Shown: positions 10,684 to 22,339 of the stretch, piece after piece
Layout: the number at the start of each line of letters is the position of its first letter
Position numbering within the stretch: position 1 is the first letter of the stretch
Origin: Agarophyton chilense
Lineage: Eukaryota; Rhodophyta; Florideophyceae; Gracilariales; Gracilariaceae
DNA: 64,000 bases
Direction of reading: 5' to 3'
Assembly (NCBI GenBank): GCA_030374765.1
Contig: JARGXX010000113.1
Coordinates: 682,001 to 746,000, forward strand
Notes under the pieces: generated by a model
What the model saw: the letters and a program-made list of their open reading frames with translations, nothing else
Databases searched by the model: none
Told to the model about the DNA's origin: nothing
Made by a program: the position numbers and the translations under genes

Positions 10684-11129
10684 TGTAACGTAATGACTGT
10701 TGGGTCAGCGTACGAGTCTCGACCGTTGGTAGCGTTGTAGAGCGGGTCCTAAGGTTCGGATCCTTGACGGCAGCACTCCCAGAGTACTTGGTGCAATGGG
10801 CTGTCGTTTACTGCGTAGTCCTACAGGTTGGAGCTACGGAAACGATGGCTCGAAGACCAAAGCGTGGAACTAATATACCAAAGGGAGTTTTTTAGTATCC
10901 TAACGGTGCCTACCGTACTCTAAGAGAGAAGCCTCACTCGAGCCAAGTAAATAGTACTGGCCATGCGCTGAGATCTCACTGGCACTGTAGTGTTAATGTA
11001 TTACACTAATTGAACTGAACTATTAATCTACATGAGTCCACCTGAGGTCGACCCGTCCACGTGTCATCTGCAAGATCCTTCAGGGCCCGGCAGCTTACAG
11101 GGCTCAATCTTTATCATCGCTCCTTCACA
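10684..11129 (-). repeat. 3' LTR of E1
   Basis: 446 bp. On the minus strand it starts TGTGAAGG and ends CGTTACA (TG...CA). It is partnered by 19039-19485. Confidence 0.9.
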
Positions 11130-12165
11130 TATCTCCCTCCTTAGGATTCGGCCGTCACGGCGAAGTCCAGACAGCCTCATGATTGACCCAGGTGACGCGA
11201 GCACTTCCTTACTCCTGGTACCATTGGGCGCGACGGGACGTCACGTCGTCATCGCCTGCGGGGATGCGGTGAAGCATGAGCTGACCATTGGCCCTGAAGG
11301 GCAATTAATTCGCCTAAGGACTGAAACTCCCACGCGCCGCGAGCGGTGGCCATAGTGGCATTGCCAGCGTATTCTTCGGGTGGCGTTGCCAAGACGGTCC
11401 ATTGGCTTCTTCCTTAGTCTCCGTTCTTCCTTTGGAGACCCTCCCCGCTTCGTCCACCGTGGTTCACGCCTGTCAGTCCGTCCGCGTCGATTCCGTTATC
11501 TCGCCTTCCCATTGTGGTACTTTTCCATTGGTCGTGCGCGATGCCGAACTCGCCTTATAAGCCAGTCGTATATGCCGTTCTCCCTCCGTACTTTGTCGCT
11601 TCCGTCGGTCGTCCTATTCACTTCCCGGCGGACTAGCCTGTGGGCAGCGGCACCATGGCTTCGAACAACCAAGCGAAGAGCTCCTCTGGATACCAAGTAG
11701 CTTAAGAGAGCCCCGGGGACCGCTATGACCATACCCTCGGACGAAATCCGCGGGCAGTGCATCATGCCATTGTGCCGTCCCGTCGGTGTTATTGCCTCGA
11801 TGGAAATTGCGACAGTCCTGAGGGAAGCGTACTCCTGGGCGCGTCACCCGGTGCGCTACGCCGCGGTTGTCGAACAGGGTAAGGATCTGAAGACCGCTGT
11901 GGTCAATATCCGGTAGCTGAATGCGCAGGTGATGCCCCAGAGAGTTACTGCCGACTTTGATACCCGGTATGGTCTAAATGTAAGTGACCGGGAGGTTTCC
12001 AATGGTGACAATAGTTCTTCAGGAGGTTACCCGCCGAAGAAGCGTGCTCGGCTCGCTGGGGCTGGTTGGGGTGGTCCAGTTGGCTCCTCGGGTGACCCTA
12101 ATCCCGGTTTCGCTCCTGCAGGTTCCAATGAGGACGACGGAGTTACTCCTGCGCCGCCCCCGTAA
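11130..12165 (+). pseudogene. Antisense reading frame in E1 between 3' LTR and pol
   Basis: On the strand opposite to gag-pol a single frame is followed from the LTR edge to TAA/TAG-bounded 12165, interrupted only by in-frame stops at 11353-11355, 11698-11700 and 11914-11916. The last part is Gly/Pro/Ser-rich with a KKRARLAG basic patch and an acidic end, like the disordered tail of the antisense protein of E2, which lies in the same place and orientation. No clear residue-by-residue homology to E2 was established and no domain is recognised. It could also be an untranslated 3' region with a chance frame. Confidence 0.35.
11132..11142 (-). other. Polypurine tract of E1
   Basis: Minus strand AAGGAGGGAGA lies two bases upstream of the 3' LTR, the expected plus-strand primer position for reverse transcription. 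Confidence 0.75.
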
Positions 12166-12568
12166 GTCCTGTTGGTGTTCTGAGCGCTTCGGCGAACCTT
12201 GAGGTCATGAAGAGGGCTGTTCTATCTCTGTTATTTGTCCAATAAATTAATGCTTGGTCTTTCTCAAGGTCGTTCTTATATCTATATCTCAAACTTGCCG
12301 TCCTCGGGACGGCGTCCAATCTTGAGAGCCTCTCGGGTCTTCCTCAGGTGTCTCCGAAGGACAGACCTTGTTCCCTGATGCGGGAGCTATGACGAGCCGT
12401 CGTGCTCCGGCGATCCGTCGTGTCGGGAGGCGGTTTGGGAGGCGTTCTGGGATTTTTCGGACCAATGGTTGCCCCCTCCTGAAGACCCTGCTCCGAATGT
12501 CTGATTCTGCGCCAATAGCGGGGGATAGAATTACCCGGAATGGTTTGAGGCTCATACCATTTATCTTC

Positions 12569-14054
12569 CTAAAGTGTGTAGCCGAACCAACAGACGTGAT
12601 AGCGCATAGCCCCATCTTCTCCCCGACCGGCGGAGATGATGCGCTCAATCACATATTCCGGTTGATGTTCATCCTCCGGAAAGAGAGTGCGGTCCAGAGG
12701 GTCGAATCCATCGGAGTCGCTTTGGAGCGATGGGTCATAGTAGTTGGCATTGACCATCGTGTCCGTGGGGCTAGTCGAGTTTTCGGGAACTGGCCTGGGG
12801 GGTCTGGGGACTGGAACGTCGATCTGAGGTCGTGGTGCTTCCGTTGGGCCAGGAGGCTGGGGCTTTGGTGGTACGGAGGAACTAGGAGCTCGTGTCACGC
12901 GGTCAATAGACAGAGTGTCCTGAAGGCCGTCAATGATTGAAGTTATGGTGTGATCATTGGCCTTATGGACTTTGTATGATGACTTAGAGCGGGGTAAGAG
13001 CTTCCGCGTAGTGTCGTCGATTTCTTCACTGTTCTTCGGTGGCCGGTCCAGGTAAACCAGATCTCCTTTCCCAAAGGTCGGTGTGTTCCAAACGGCTTTG
13101 TGGAAATTGCACTTGTAGCGCCGTTGGGCTTTGGTTAGTACAGTTCTGGCCGATTGGTTAATGCGGTCGATGCGTCGGCGCGAGTAGCGCTTCGCCTGGC
13201 TCGGATTCACTTCTTCGGTTATGTCCTGGTGTATGATCGATTCCTGAAGGTCAACAGCTATCGGCGGCGGTGCTCTCTTTCGCGTTAAGTCGAAGGGCTT
13301 TGTTCCCGTGGAAGCGCGCACCTGCGTGTTGTAGGCATAAATCAGTGGCTCAACGTATTCGTCCCAGTCCAATTGGTGTTCCGAAACGTATTGCGCCAAT
13401 CGGTCCAGAAGGGTGCGGTTGAATCGTTCGGCTTGGCCATTGGTTTGCGGGTGGTACGCCGTGGTGGTCACATGTTTGATACCTAGGGTAGCACAGACAT
13501 GCAAGAAGAAAATGGATACAAACTGGCTGCCGTTATCCGTAAGGTGGTAGAGTGGCATGCCATATAGATATATCCAGTGGGACAAGGAGGCTGTGCGCGA
13601 CATCCGTGACCGTTTTCTTTCCTAGGGGTAGGGCTCGGGTAACTTTGGTAAATCTATCGGTTATAACCAAAACAAACCGTTTCCCATGGGATGACTTAGG
13701 CAAAGGCCCAAATATATCCATTGCGCCAAAGTCCATCGGACCTGCAGCGGGGACGAGTTTCAATTGGGCCTTATGGTTGGCGCGAGACCCTCGGATCTGT
13801 GCCCACGATCCATAGTTCCGTGCAGTTTGCCATAGGTCCTGCGCCATTAGTGGCCAGTAGAAGCACATCCTTAGGGTCTGGTACATTCGTCGGCCTCCAT
13901 GATGGCCAGCCAAGCAGGGGAAATGGGCGAGGTATAGGAATCGCGTCCTTAGCGAAGTTGTTTTTACCCGTTGGAGTGCGCCATCCAGCAATGAGCGGCG
14001 ACATAGTAGTCCAAATCGGTCATAGTCGAACAGGCATCCTGGGGTTCCTACCAA
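12569..14054 (-). pseudogene. E1 integrase with C-terminal chromodomain, frameshifted
   Basis: The zinc-binding N-terminal region (HFPCLAGHHGG...) retains its His residues, but both expected Cys are replaced by Tyr and Trp (ARNYGSWAQ). The catalytic core supplies Asp in AMDIFGPLP, then a frameshift near 13540-13600, then Asp in LTDNGSQF and Glu in NGQAERFNRTL. The frame ends inside a chromodomain (YVIERIISAGRG...YHVCWFGYTL) at 12569, and in the same frame beyond the stop EDKWYEP completes the chromodomain pattern. Chromodomains in this place direct integration to modified chromatin in chromoviruses. Confidence 0.88.
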
Positions 14055-14222
14055 TTGGGCTGTTTCCTTGCAGTATTCGTCTTCGACCTGCGCCTGTAGG
14101 AGTTACTCAATACTAATGGGGAAGAGCTCTTTTTCCTCCGGGGCTATCGCATTAACCTGAGGCGGTGCCGAATTGGGCGGTACTGTCCCCCATTCCAATA
14201 GGTACACGTCGTTCTCCTTTAC

Positions 14223-15962
14223 CTAAGGATCCTCCGACTGCATCTTATTCATAAGGTCATCTGTTTCCGTGTAGTCCTGAGGTCCATCATCTGTAAAGGG
14301 GGTGGGAATTAGGTCTTCCAATGGGGTGTTATCAGTCCCGTCGGTGATGATTCGCGACAGGGCATCTGCTGCCTGGTGCTTGATGCCTGGCCTATAGGTT
14401 ATCTCGTAGTCATATTCTGACAGCCTGAGGCGCCACCTAGCGAGGCGACTCGATGCATCGGTCATATTGAGTAGCCAGCGGAGTGAGTCATGGTCTGTCC
14501 TAATGGTAAACCTGGTTCCATCGAGGTACGAACGAAGTGTCAATACGGACCATACGATGGATAGACATTCCTTTTCGGTCGTACTGTAGTTTCGCTCCGC
14601 GCTGGTGAGCGTTCTGCTCTAGTAGCCCATAGGTCGATAGTCCTTCGGTGACTCCCGTTCCTGTAGCAGTACAGACCCCACTTGGACATCAAAGGCATCT
14701 GTGTCCAGGACGAAAGGCCTATTGGTCTTCGGAAAGGCCAAGATGGGTGGGTTCAGCAATTTGTCCTTTAGGGTCTGAAATGCTTCGTACTGGTCGTCCA
14801 TAAGGGCTTCGAACTCCGAAGGTGTTCCCTTCTTCAGCATCGCATTTAGAGGGGCCGAGATCTTGGCAAACCCTTGGACGAGCCATCGGTAGACGTTGCA
14901 AAAGCCCACGAAGGATCGTAGTTCCGTGTGGGTCCTAGGAGGCTTAGCCTGGCGAATCGCATTCGTTGTCCGTGTGGCCACCTTTAGCTTTCCTGGGAGG
15001 ACGACGTGACCGAGATAGTCCACTGAGGCCGGAAAGAAAGCGCATTTGCGGAGTTTCAGTGTTACTCCAGTGTCCTGTAGGATTGTTAGCACCTTCTTCA
15101 CCTGGCGAAAGTGCTCCTTAACGGTCCGCGAGAAGATTATAACGTCATCCAAATAGACCAGGGCCAACTTACATGTGACTCTGGACAGTGTAATGTCCAT
15201 TACCCGTTGGAACGTGGCTGGTGCATTCTTCAAACCAAAGGGCATGCGAGTGAATCTGAACAGACCTTCATGAGTTGTAAAGGTTGTCAGCGCTATCGCA
15301 TCTTCGGCCAAAGGAATATTCCAATATCCCGAGTTAGCGTCCAGTGTGGTAAATACGACAGCTCCGCCTAAGGAATTCAGACAGTCGTCCAAGCGGGGTA
15401 TCGGGTATGAGTCCCTCTTAGTTACTGCGTGTAGCTTCTTGTAGTCGACACAGAACCTGACGGAGCCATCTTTCTTCGCCACGAGGACAAGGGGAAATGC
15501 CCATTCGGATTGGTTTGGAGGCGCCGCCTCTACGACTCGCGCTTTGCGCATCTTGTCCATATGGTCGGCGACAATTTCCCTACCCTTAAGGCCGGTACGG
15601 TATGGGTGCTGGAACTGTGGTCTAGCATCATCCTGAAGGTCAATGCGGTGTGTAGAGGCTCTGATTGTGCCCAATCTACCTGACCACATGGCCTGGTATT
15701 CTCTGAGGAGATCAACTACCTGGGGCCTATAGGATTCGAATTCTGCGCCGATAGCGACTATCCCCTCCCAAGAGTCGACGTCCTCGTCGGGAGTTGTCGT
15801 TGCAAGGTTATCCGTTTGGGCCTCCATAATGGCCACTGGGACAGGTAGAGTGATGCCAGTCACTGTATCTTTAGTTAGCCGAACGGGCTTATCTCTGAAG
15901 TTGCTGATTTTGACCAAGAAAGGCCTGTCGGGGTGGATGTCCATCACTACATTGGCCATCAA
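14223..15962 (-). pseudogene. E1 reverse transcriptase and RNase H
   Basis: The RT core runs from the template-binding FCVDYKKLHAVT block through MPFGLKNAPATFQR to the active site YLDD (VYLDDVIIFSR), followed by the thumb and connection. A stop at 14619 and about 75 further bases separate it from the RNase H part, which is open again at 14223-14543 (FTIRTDHDSLRWLL, QAADALSR). All are in one frame, so the interruptions are point stops. Upstream codons join the protease region in the same frame across a TAG at 16215. Confidence 0.92.
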
Positions 15963-16214
15963 GGTAAGGTGCTTCAGAACCTTTTCCGGTAGTTCTGAGT
16001 CGTTACGAGACCTGAAGACTAGGAATGGACCGATACAACTATTTGGGTCATCGCAGGTATTGTTATCGCCTTTGACAAGCGAACCTTCTTGGACTTCGTG
16101 TTTTTGTAGACAACCGGTCGTTTGCTGTTCGCTTCCGGCCCTGGGGCGGAACCAGTTATGGAGATGGAAGGTGCGCGGTAAAACGCGACTTTCCTAAGGC
16201 CTGGATAAATGGCC

Positions 16215-16649
16215 TTAAGCCTTTATGTATCGGTCGATAAAGGAGGTCCCTAGGATTGCTTCAGCGCCTAAGTTAGGACATACAAGGAACCACGTGCGGA
16301 CTTTGAATTGTCTTGCCTGGAGGAAACGTGGTACTATCCCTTTAATTTCCATTGGTCTACGAGACGCATCGGTAATCCTTGTGGTCTTCCTTGCCTGAAT
16401 AAAACCTTGCCAACCCGGTGGGAGTTGTTTAGGATGGACCAAGTTGGGACCAGCGCCTGTGACCAATACGGCTGTGGTCCCTCGAGAGTTGTTGGAACGA
16501 TATCCCACGGTCATTCGAACTTTATAGTTCTCTTTCCTGAGGATGCAGATGGGATCGTTACTGTGGTCCAATTGTGGTTCATCCTGAGTGGTCCATTCTG
16601 GGTGGTTGGTATTGGGAGGTGAAGAGCTCTTTGGCTGATGACCGTCCAA
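16215..16649 (-). pseudogene. E1 aspartic protease region, catalytic Asp lost
   Basis: Corresponds to the protease of E2 and E3: their VLDTGAGPN active-site loop reads VLVTGAGPN here, so the catalytic Asp is Val. The flap and the C-terminal AILGTSFIDRY segment (compare VILGCDYCDRF in E2) are preserved. It is in the pol frame, with a TAG at 16215 before the RT part. Confidence 0.82.
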
Positions 16650-17587
16650 TCGGTTGAGGCAGGGGCTTAAAGAGGGAGGATTTGCCTCGCGTCGACCCTC
16701 TGACAGTTTTCCGATGGGGTTTCCGTTTCTTCCGGAGAATAGAATTCCTCTCCGGGGTCGTCCGTAGGATCTAAAATGGCGTGGAACTGTGGGGCTTAGA
16801 TCCCAGGGTCCGGTGGCGTGGCATAACGTGAGCTTCCGGGGTTCCTATGGTTCGTTGCTGTGCTCTGTTAAACATTCCTTTGGATCTCTGCACCCGGTAA
16901 TTCTCTTTCCTGAGGGCGAGGAGGTTTTTTCGTGCGTCCACAGGTAGATACCTCGTGCAGTCACAAGTTGGGGCCATGGAAAGGCAGAGGAAGCAAGCCC
17001 TTGGGGCGTGAACAAAAACGTCCTTGCGGGGCAGAAAGGGAAAATACTTGGGCGTGGGTGTTCCAGTGGTCGCTGAAATTCCCTGTGAGGTTTATGATGG
17101 AGACCCAGACGGAGGAGCACTGAAATTGACCTCGAGGACATCTCCCAAATCGTCATTATGGATTGATGATTCCATGTCCGATTCCGTGGAGCTAACCAAA
17201 TGGGCTTGGTCGGGTTTACGCAATGAGGTTGCGTGTCCTCTGGATAAGTCAGCATCCCGCCTGGAAGTCCTGTAGGTTTTTCCATAACCCTCTGCATAAG
17301 TAACGAGCCTTCGGAAGGAGTACTGGGGGTTTTTGCGTGTGATAATTGCCAACATGTGTCCGAATGGCAGAGAGTAAACCCGTGATAAAGTGACGTTTGA
17401 GCCGTCCTTCGGAGAATACATTTCCCCATCGGTAAGGCTTCTTCTATAGGAAGTCTGTGAAAGCCGATTAGGTCATATTGGATCTCTGCCAAGAGGAGAA
17501 TTCTTCCTGGTGGGCATCCATTATAACTTCATCCAGGGCGTAAGTTTCCAAAAGGTATTGGAAAACCTGAGAGTATGTCCTGAGGAG
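16650..17587 (-). other. Decayed Gag C-terminus to protease linker of E1
   Basis: Frames switch repeatedly (16845-17492 and 17092-17421 are the longest) and no zinc knuckle can be read in one frame. By position this is the C-terminal part of Gag and the Gag-protease junction. Confidence 0.55.
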
Positions 17588-19003
17588 CTAACGATCTTGA
17601 GCATCCACGAGGTCAGATGTGCCAGATATCTTCGAAACCACTCGGTCACGCGCCTGTCCTGTAATGAAGAATTGGAAAAGGTACAGAGCGGCGCCCTCGT
17701 GGACACCGTTCTGATCGCAGGCCGTACAGAACAAACTAAGAAACCTAAAGACAGCAATGGGATCGGAACCAGAGAACTTGTCCGTGATGGTTAGTTGCAT
17801 CCGTTTGGCCTATTTGGCGACTCTGCAAGCCACCGAACCAGAATATTTTAGGGACCTGTCGGCCAGCCGATTATTCCGGTAGTCTAGAACCTTAAGGAAA
17901 AGTTCATTTGTGGTTGTCATTGGTCTGAGGCCTTAAACGGCAGCCTCATCCACTTCCGAGTCGGTCGTTTCGGTCGAGGCCAACTCGGAATCACTTGTGT
18001 CCGAATGGTCTCTTTTTTTACTCTTTCTGTTCTTCTTTCTGCTGAGGTTGCTTTTTTCCTTTCCAGCGGAATAGGGACCTAAAGGATCGATCTCTCTATC
18101 AGATCCGATGGAGCCCTGAGGTCGCTGTACCTCATATAATCCGTCGGGTGTGGCAAGCAGTCTCTCTTCTAGACGCAGAGCTTCTCTTCTGCTCCTCGCT
18201 TGTTCCTTCCTTATATTTTCCTGATGAGCAATCTGTCTCTCATTTAGATGCGAAGCTTCTCTTCTGCTCCTAGATTGTCCCACCATTGGGTTTTCCTGAT
18301 GGTATTCCCGGCGAGGGGCGGATAATGCCGTTGCTCCTGGGGGTTCGATAGGGGGTTGCCATATGGAGACCGGATGGTTAATTTGTGGTGGAGTGGTCCT
18401 AGGGACCAAATTGCCTGCCTGGGGGGTGAATGCTCCTTGAACGGCCTGTAGGAGGGAGTCTATGAATAATTCAGACTCCAATACCTTAAAGACGATTCGC
18501 ATGATGAGTTAATCTGTATGGAAAGCGATCGACGTCGCGAGTCGCACGTCCATAATGGAATCCACGTGGGCTGAGCAGAGCTCACGGAGTCGGGGCCAGA
18601 GAAGGTCTGCCAGCCCTGTGGGCATGTTTTCTCTAATTCCTTCGGTCTGGTGTGTTTCTCCTTGAGGTGTCCTTGGGCTAGTGGTGGCCCTGGTGAGGCG
18701 TTCTCGTAAACGCGCTGCCACCGTGGGTTCTGGGCGAGTCCTTTCAGGGTTATCCAGGGGGGTCAGTGCTTCTTGCGGCTGGCTCCTCGTGCTCCTGCGG
18801 TCGCTAGCGGTATCAACCTGAGGGTCAGGCGACATCCCCGGCGTTGTAGTCGCACTTCGCCCTGCCGTAGAAGTCCTATGGTCGGGTCGGCTGGGTGGGT
18901 TTCCTGCATCCATAACGGTGGTTGCTTCTGTACTTTTGGTCCGTTGGGTTATTAAACCAATGGTTAGAATCAGGATAATTCTTCGTTCCAGCTGTCCGTT
19001 CAA
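17588..19003 (-). pseudogene. E1 Gag, broken
   Basis: One frame covers 19003-17588 with TAA at 18509-18511, TAA at 17933-17935 and TAG near 17810. The first part is Pro/Thr/Arg-rich, then a helical segment, then a Lys/Arg- and Ser/Asp-rich region ending at 17933. Beyond that stop, DYRNNRLADRSLKYSG and KRMQLTITDKFSGSDPIAVFRFL align with YRYYRLEDSSLGRTPRG and KRMQLSLRNQSFTGDDPILVLDFL of the capsid-like part of E2. The stop at 17933 therefore lies between the same two Gag halves as the stops in E2 and E3. Confidence 0.75.
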
Positions 19004-19017
19004 TTATTCCTTGAGGT

Positions 19018-19035
19018 TTCTAAGTCGGGAGACCA
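19018..19035 (-). other. Primer-binding site of E1
   Basis: Minus strand TGGTCTCCCGACTTAGAA starts three bases after the 5' LTR. The initial TGG is complementary to a tRNA CCA end. The same 18 bases follow the 5' LTRs of E2 and E3. Confidence 0.8.
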
Positions 19036-19038
19036 AAA

Positions 19039-19485
19039 TTTAACGCAATGACGGGTTAAGTCAGCGCACGGGTCTCGACCGGTGGTAGCGTGGTAGAGCG
19101 GGTCGTAAGGTTCGAATCCCTGACGGCAACACTCTCAGAGTACTTGCTGCAATTGGCTGGCGTTTACTGCGTAGTATTACGGGTTGGAGCTACGGAAACG
19201 ATGGCTTGAAGACCAAAAGGTGGAACTAATATACCAAAGAGGGTCATTTAGTATTCTAACGTGGCCTACCGTACTCTAAGGGAGAAGCGTCACTCGAGCC
19301 AAGTAAATAGTACTAGCGAGGCGCTGAGATCTCCCTGGCACTGTAACGCTAATCTATTACACTAATTAAAATATAATAATAGTTTATATGAGTCCGTCTG
19401 AGGTCGACCCGTCCACGTGTCATCTGCAAGATCCTTCAGGGCCCGGAAGCTTACAGGGCTCAACCTTTATCATCGCTCCTTCACA
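19039..19485 (-). repeat. 5' LTR of E1
   Basis: 447 bp, partner of 10684-11129. The inner end has TT where the other copy has TG. On the plus strand it contains a GGTTCGAATCC box (19109-19119) that matches the Pol III B-box consensus. Confidence 0.9.
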
Positions 19486-21226
19486 TCTATAAAGGATCTG
19501 GGCTACTCTTAACTCAAAATTTTCGAGTAAGTCATAACAATTATTAGGTTCAGTCTTTTTGATGACCTGTGTGGGATCTTTTGATATCGTTGCCGCACGC
19601 AGTGCAGAACAATAGGGAAAATGTGTCAGCGATACGGATATTATCCTTTTCGTCTTTTGTTGGTACTAGCACTTGCCGTTCACAAAAAGCGCGGGGTAAA
19701 GTTTAATTTTACTCTGATAGGACATTTCTATTTACGCCTGTTAGATAAGTATGTTAGTAACTCACGTAAGTTTTTGAGCACCTTTTCAGTTGGCCGAAGT
19801 ATAAAAGCCAAACAAAATTAATAGTAGACCGTAGGGTAGATGTGATAACATAAATGAAAAGAAGAAGTGGAGTAGTCTGTATGTTCTCCAATAAGACCTA
19901 GATACCCAAGTTCGATTCTCTGTGTAAATTCGAAGAAATGAGACCGTTAGGCGACTAGGAGTGGACGCAAGTTATTGTCGGTGTCAAAGGGCGGTTACGA
20001 AGGCTGACCACAAAAAATGTTATTGAGGACTTACTCGATTCTAGGTGCAGGGATTCCCAGTTCGACCGTAGTTCTTCACTTTCGTAACGGTAACAAAACA
20101 ATCATTTTTTTGAAAAACTACGCACTTACGATCACCTTAGATTTGTAGAAGTCGCAAAGAGTTATTCCATAACGCGATGAATCAAAGCGGAATTCATCTA
20201 AAAGATTAGCTTATTTCGGAGCAAGCTAGTAGCCGTGATAGACTTGAGCGTCTTGAAGCCATGCTGATTGATTTTCGCTAACCATCGGCGATATTTAAAG
20301 AGCCGGTAGTCGAATAAAAACAACTACAACTCTTGAGATTGAAATACGTCGCGCCATTGAGAAACCATTGGCCTTAGTCTAAATTCTCTGTGCTCATGTA
20401 GGGAAGAGAATATAGAGTAGAGTCCGAAAGAATCCACAAGTAGGGTAAGATAAGGGGGTTTGCTCAAGCCATATCTATGAAAAAAGTATGGGATGGTCTG
20501 TGATAAATGAATTGCACGATCTGCAGCGAGAGCAGCTGAAAGTAGCTCTGCCCCAGTAGAGAAGAACGAAAAACAAATTTGTTTCGATGAGTGCTAGTCT
20601 ATCAAATGCAATATATTTGCCTTCAGATCACGAAAAGTAGGCCAGAGACTAGCACAAACTGTCTATCAGAAGTTGTACAGGTTGCAGCGTCGCTGAAACT
20701 TTTCAGTTCGATGATTGAAGTATTTATGATCTGGAACGAGGTAGCCTCGTAGAAGACGAAGGGTCTAAGACTCTTTAAATGTCACAAAACACTTTTAAAA
20801 AACGAACGCTACTTACGCTAAGGCTGAAAACTTGCTGTTGCAATTTATTCGCAACAAACAAGGCCTAAAGTAGCACCCCGTGTCCAAATAACTTGATATT
20901 CCCCCTGAGAATGTGGAATCTTTGAAGTTCAGTTTCTAAGAATGGCGAGTTGTTCTGCTTTTCTCGGGCCGGGAACACACAGATTGAGTTCACTTTGTCC
21001 ACAAATTCCCCCATGGACACTTTTATGGAGTATTACGGTTGATTAGAGGTAAACAAACGGTTCAGTACGATGTCTTTCGCGCAAGAGAATCGTCCAACGT
21101 CAAACTCTGCAGCTACAGAACCATAGAATGCATTGAGTTCTCCGTCTCAATCGGCAAATAGCATGTTTTCTACAATCTTTGTCAAGGTAACTGCGAGACT
21201 TTCGCCTCGCCATAGTAGGAAGAGTG
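19486..21226. other. Intergenic, AT-rich, no gene seen
   Basis: No frame of useful length on either strand; the longest (19621-19821) has no recognisable content. No repeat, RNA gene or LTR edge was identified. Confidence 0.5.
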
Positions 21227-21778
21227 CGTGATATAAACCAAAACGGTAGCAAGGGGGTGTAACACCTGACGGTTCTAGGGAGCACGCGATGGGCTCGACC
21301 TAGGAGGGGGAGATTGAGGATACCTATAAGTTATGGCCGCACGAGCCACTGAAAGGTACAACAGGAACGGCGGGCTTACTGAGACCACGCTTGTAGACGA
21401 TGATACACAGCGCACGCGGGTCTGGGAAACAGTAAAGACACTAGGCTTTCATTTATGGTCGACTGTAGAAACCAAAAAGGGGTGAAAGTAGTCTAGTAGG
21501 TGCTTTTCTTTACAATAATTACAGGGGTGGCCATGCTTGGTGAAGATATATATCTCACCAGCCACCCGACCTACGGTGGCGCTCCTCGCCACGTGGCCAC
21601 GAGGAGGTGCACTTAAGGTGCGCCTCCCCATCTACTTACTCTTATCAAAATAATACTAACTTAGCGAAAAGCAAAGCTAATTTCTAACTAGACCACTGTA
21701 GTACACGGCGCATGCCGGCAACCATCCAGGTCTGCCACATGGCATAAATATTTCATCGGTGTAGCTCACTATACTACA
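21227..21778 (+). repeat. Solo LTR, 552 bp, with 5-bp target duplication
   Basis: The segment starts CGTGATATAAACC and ends CTATACTACA, and is flanked on both sides by GAGTG (21222-21226 and 21779-21783), a perfect 5-bp target-site duplication. A second copy at 55294-55840 starts TGTGGTATAAACC and ends ATAATACA, so the ancestral termini are TG...CA. No gag or pol adjoins it, as expected after LTR-LTR recombination. Identity between the copies is about 80-85% by eye. Orientation is arbitrary. Confidence 0.8.
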
Positions 21779-22339
21779 GAGTGTGAGATAGTTCCTAAAA
21801 GCATGATTGTACCGAGCGGTTGAACGTCATGTGTGAGTGTACCACGTGAGCGCACGGAAGCACCGGCTGGCGGTAGGTAAAATGGGCGGTCGCTGCCACC
21901 AGGCACGGTCAGGAACGTGCGAAGGGTAGGAACGGCTTGGATACCTGTAGAAAAACCGTTCGGAGTAGTCGCTGATCTGCGCAGAAGTCGAAGGCAAAAG
22001 GCTAGGCGTGCTTCCAGTTTACTGCGAAGGGTGGCGGTCGAGCCCCGGTACCTTGGGGCACCGGAGCTCAGGTCGTAATCTAAAGCTTACCCTATTCTAA
22101 TGAATAATTAAATTAATTACTAAAGCTATCCCAGTGTTTATCCACGTGTACCCGTGCCGTTGTTGTGTCCTCCGTTCGACATTGGTTCGTTCCTTCCCAT
22201 CCCATCATCCACGTGTTCCGTCCACAGCATCTACTTTCGGGTTGGCGGCAGCCCCACGTGGGCGCATGGCCGTCAACAGCCTTGCCAACACCGCCGTCCG
22301 TCCGGTATGCCATTCTGGCTCATCCCCGCGGTTTCGCGA

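Larger units (their letters stand above)
10684..19485 (-). mobile_element. E1: full-length but decayed Ty3/gypsy chromovirus, 8.8 kb
   Basis: Two direct LTRs (446 and 447 bp, roughly 88% identical by eye over the first half) bound gag, protease, RT, RNase H, integrase and a chromodomain, all on the minus strand. Flanking bases TCTAC (10679-10683) and TCTAT (19486-19490) are a near-perfect 5-bp target duplication. A primer-binding site follows the 5' LTR and a polypurine tract precedes the 3' LTR. Gag is in one frame and the enzymes in the -1 frame relative to it. Many stops and frameshifts make it an old, inactive copy. Confidence 0.93.
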
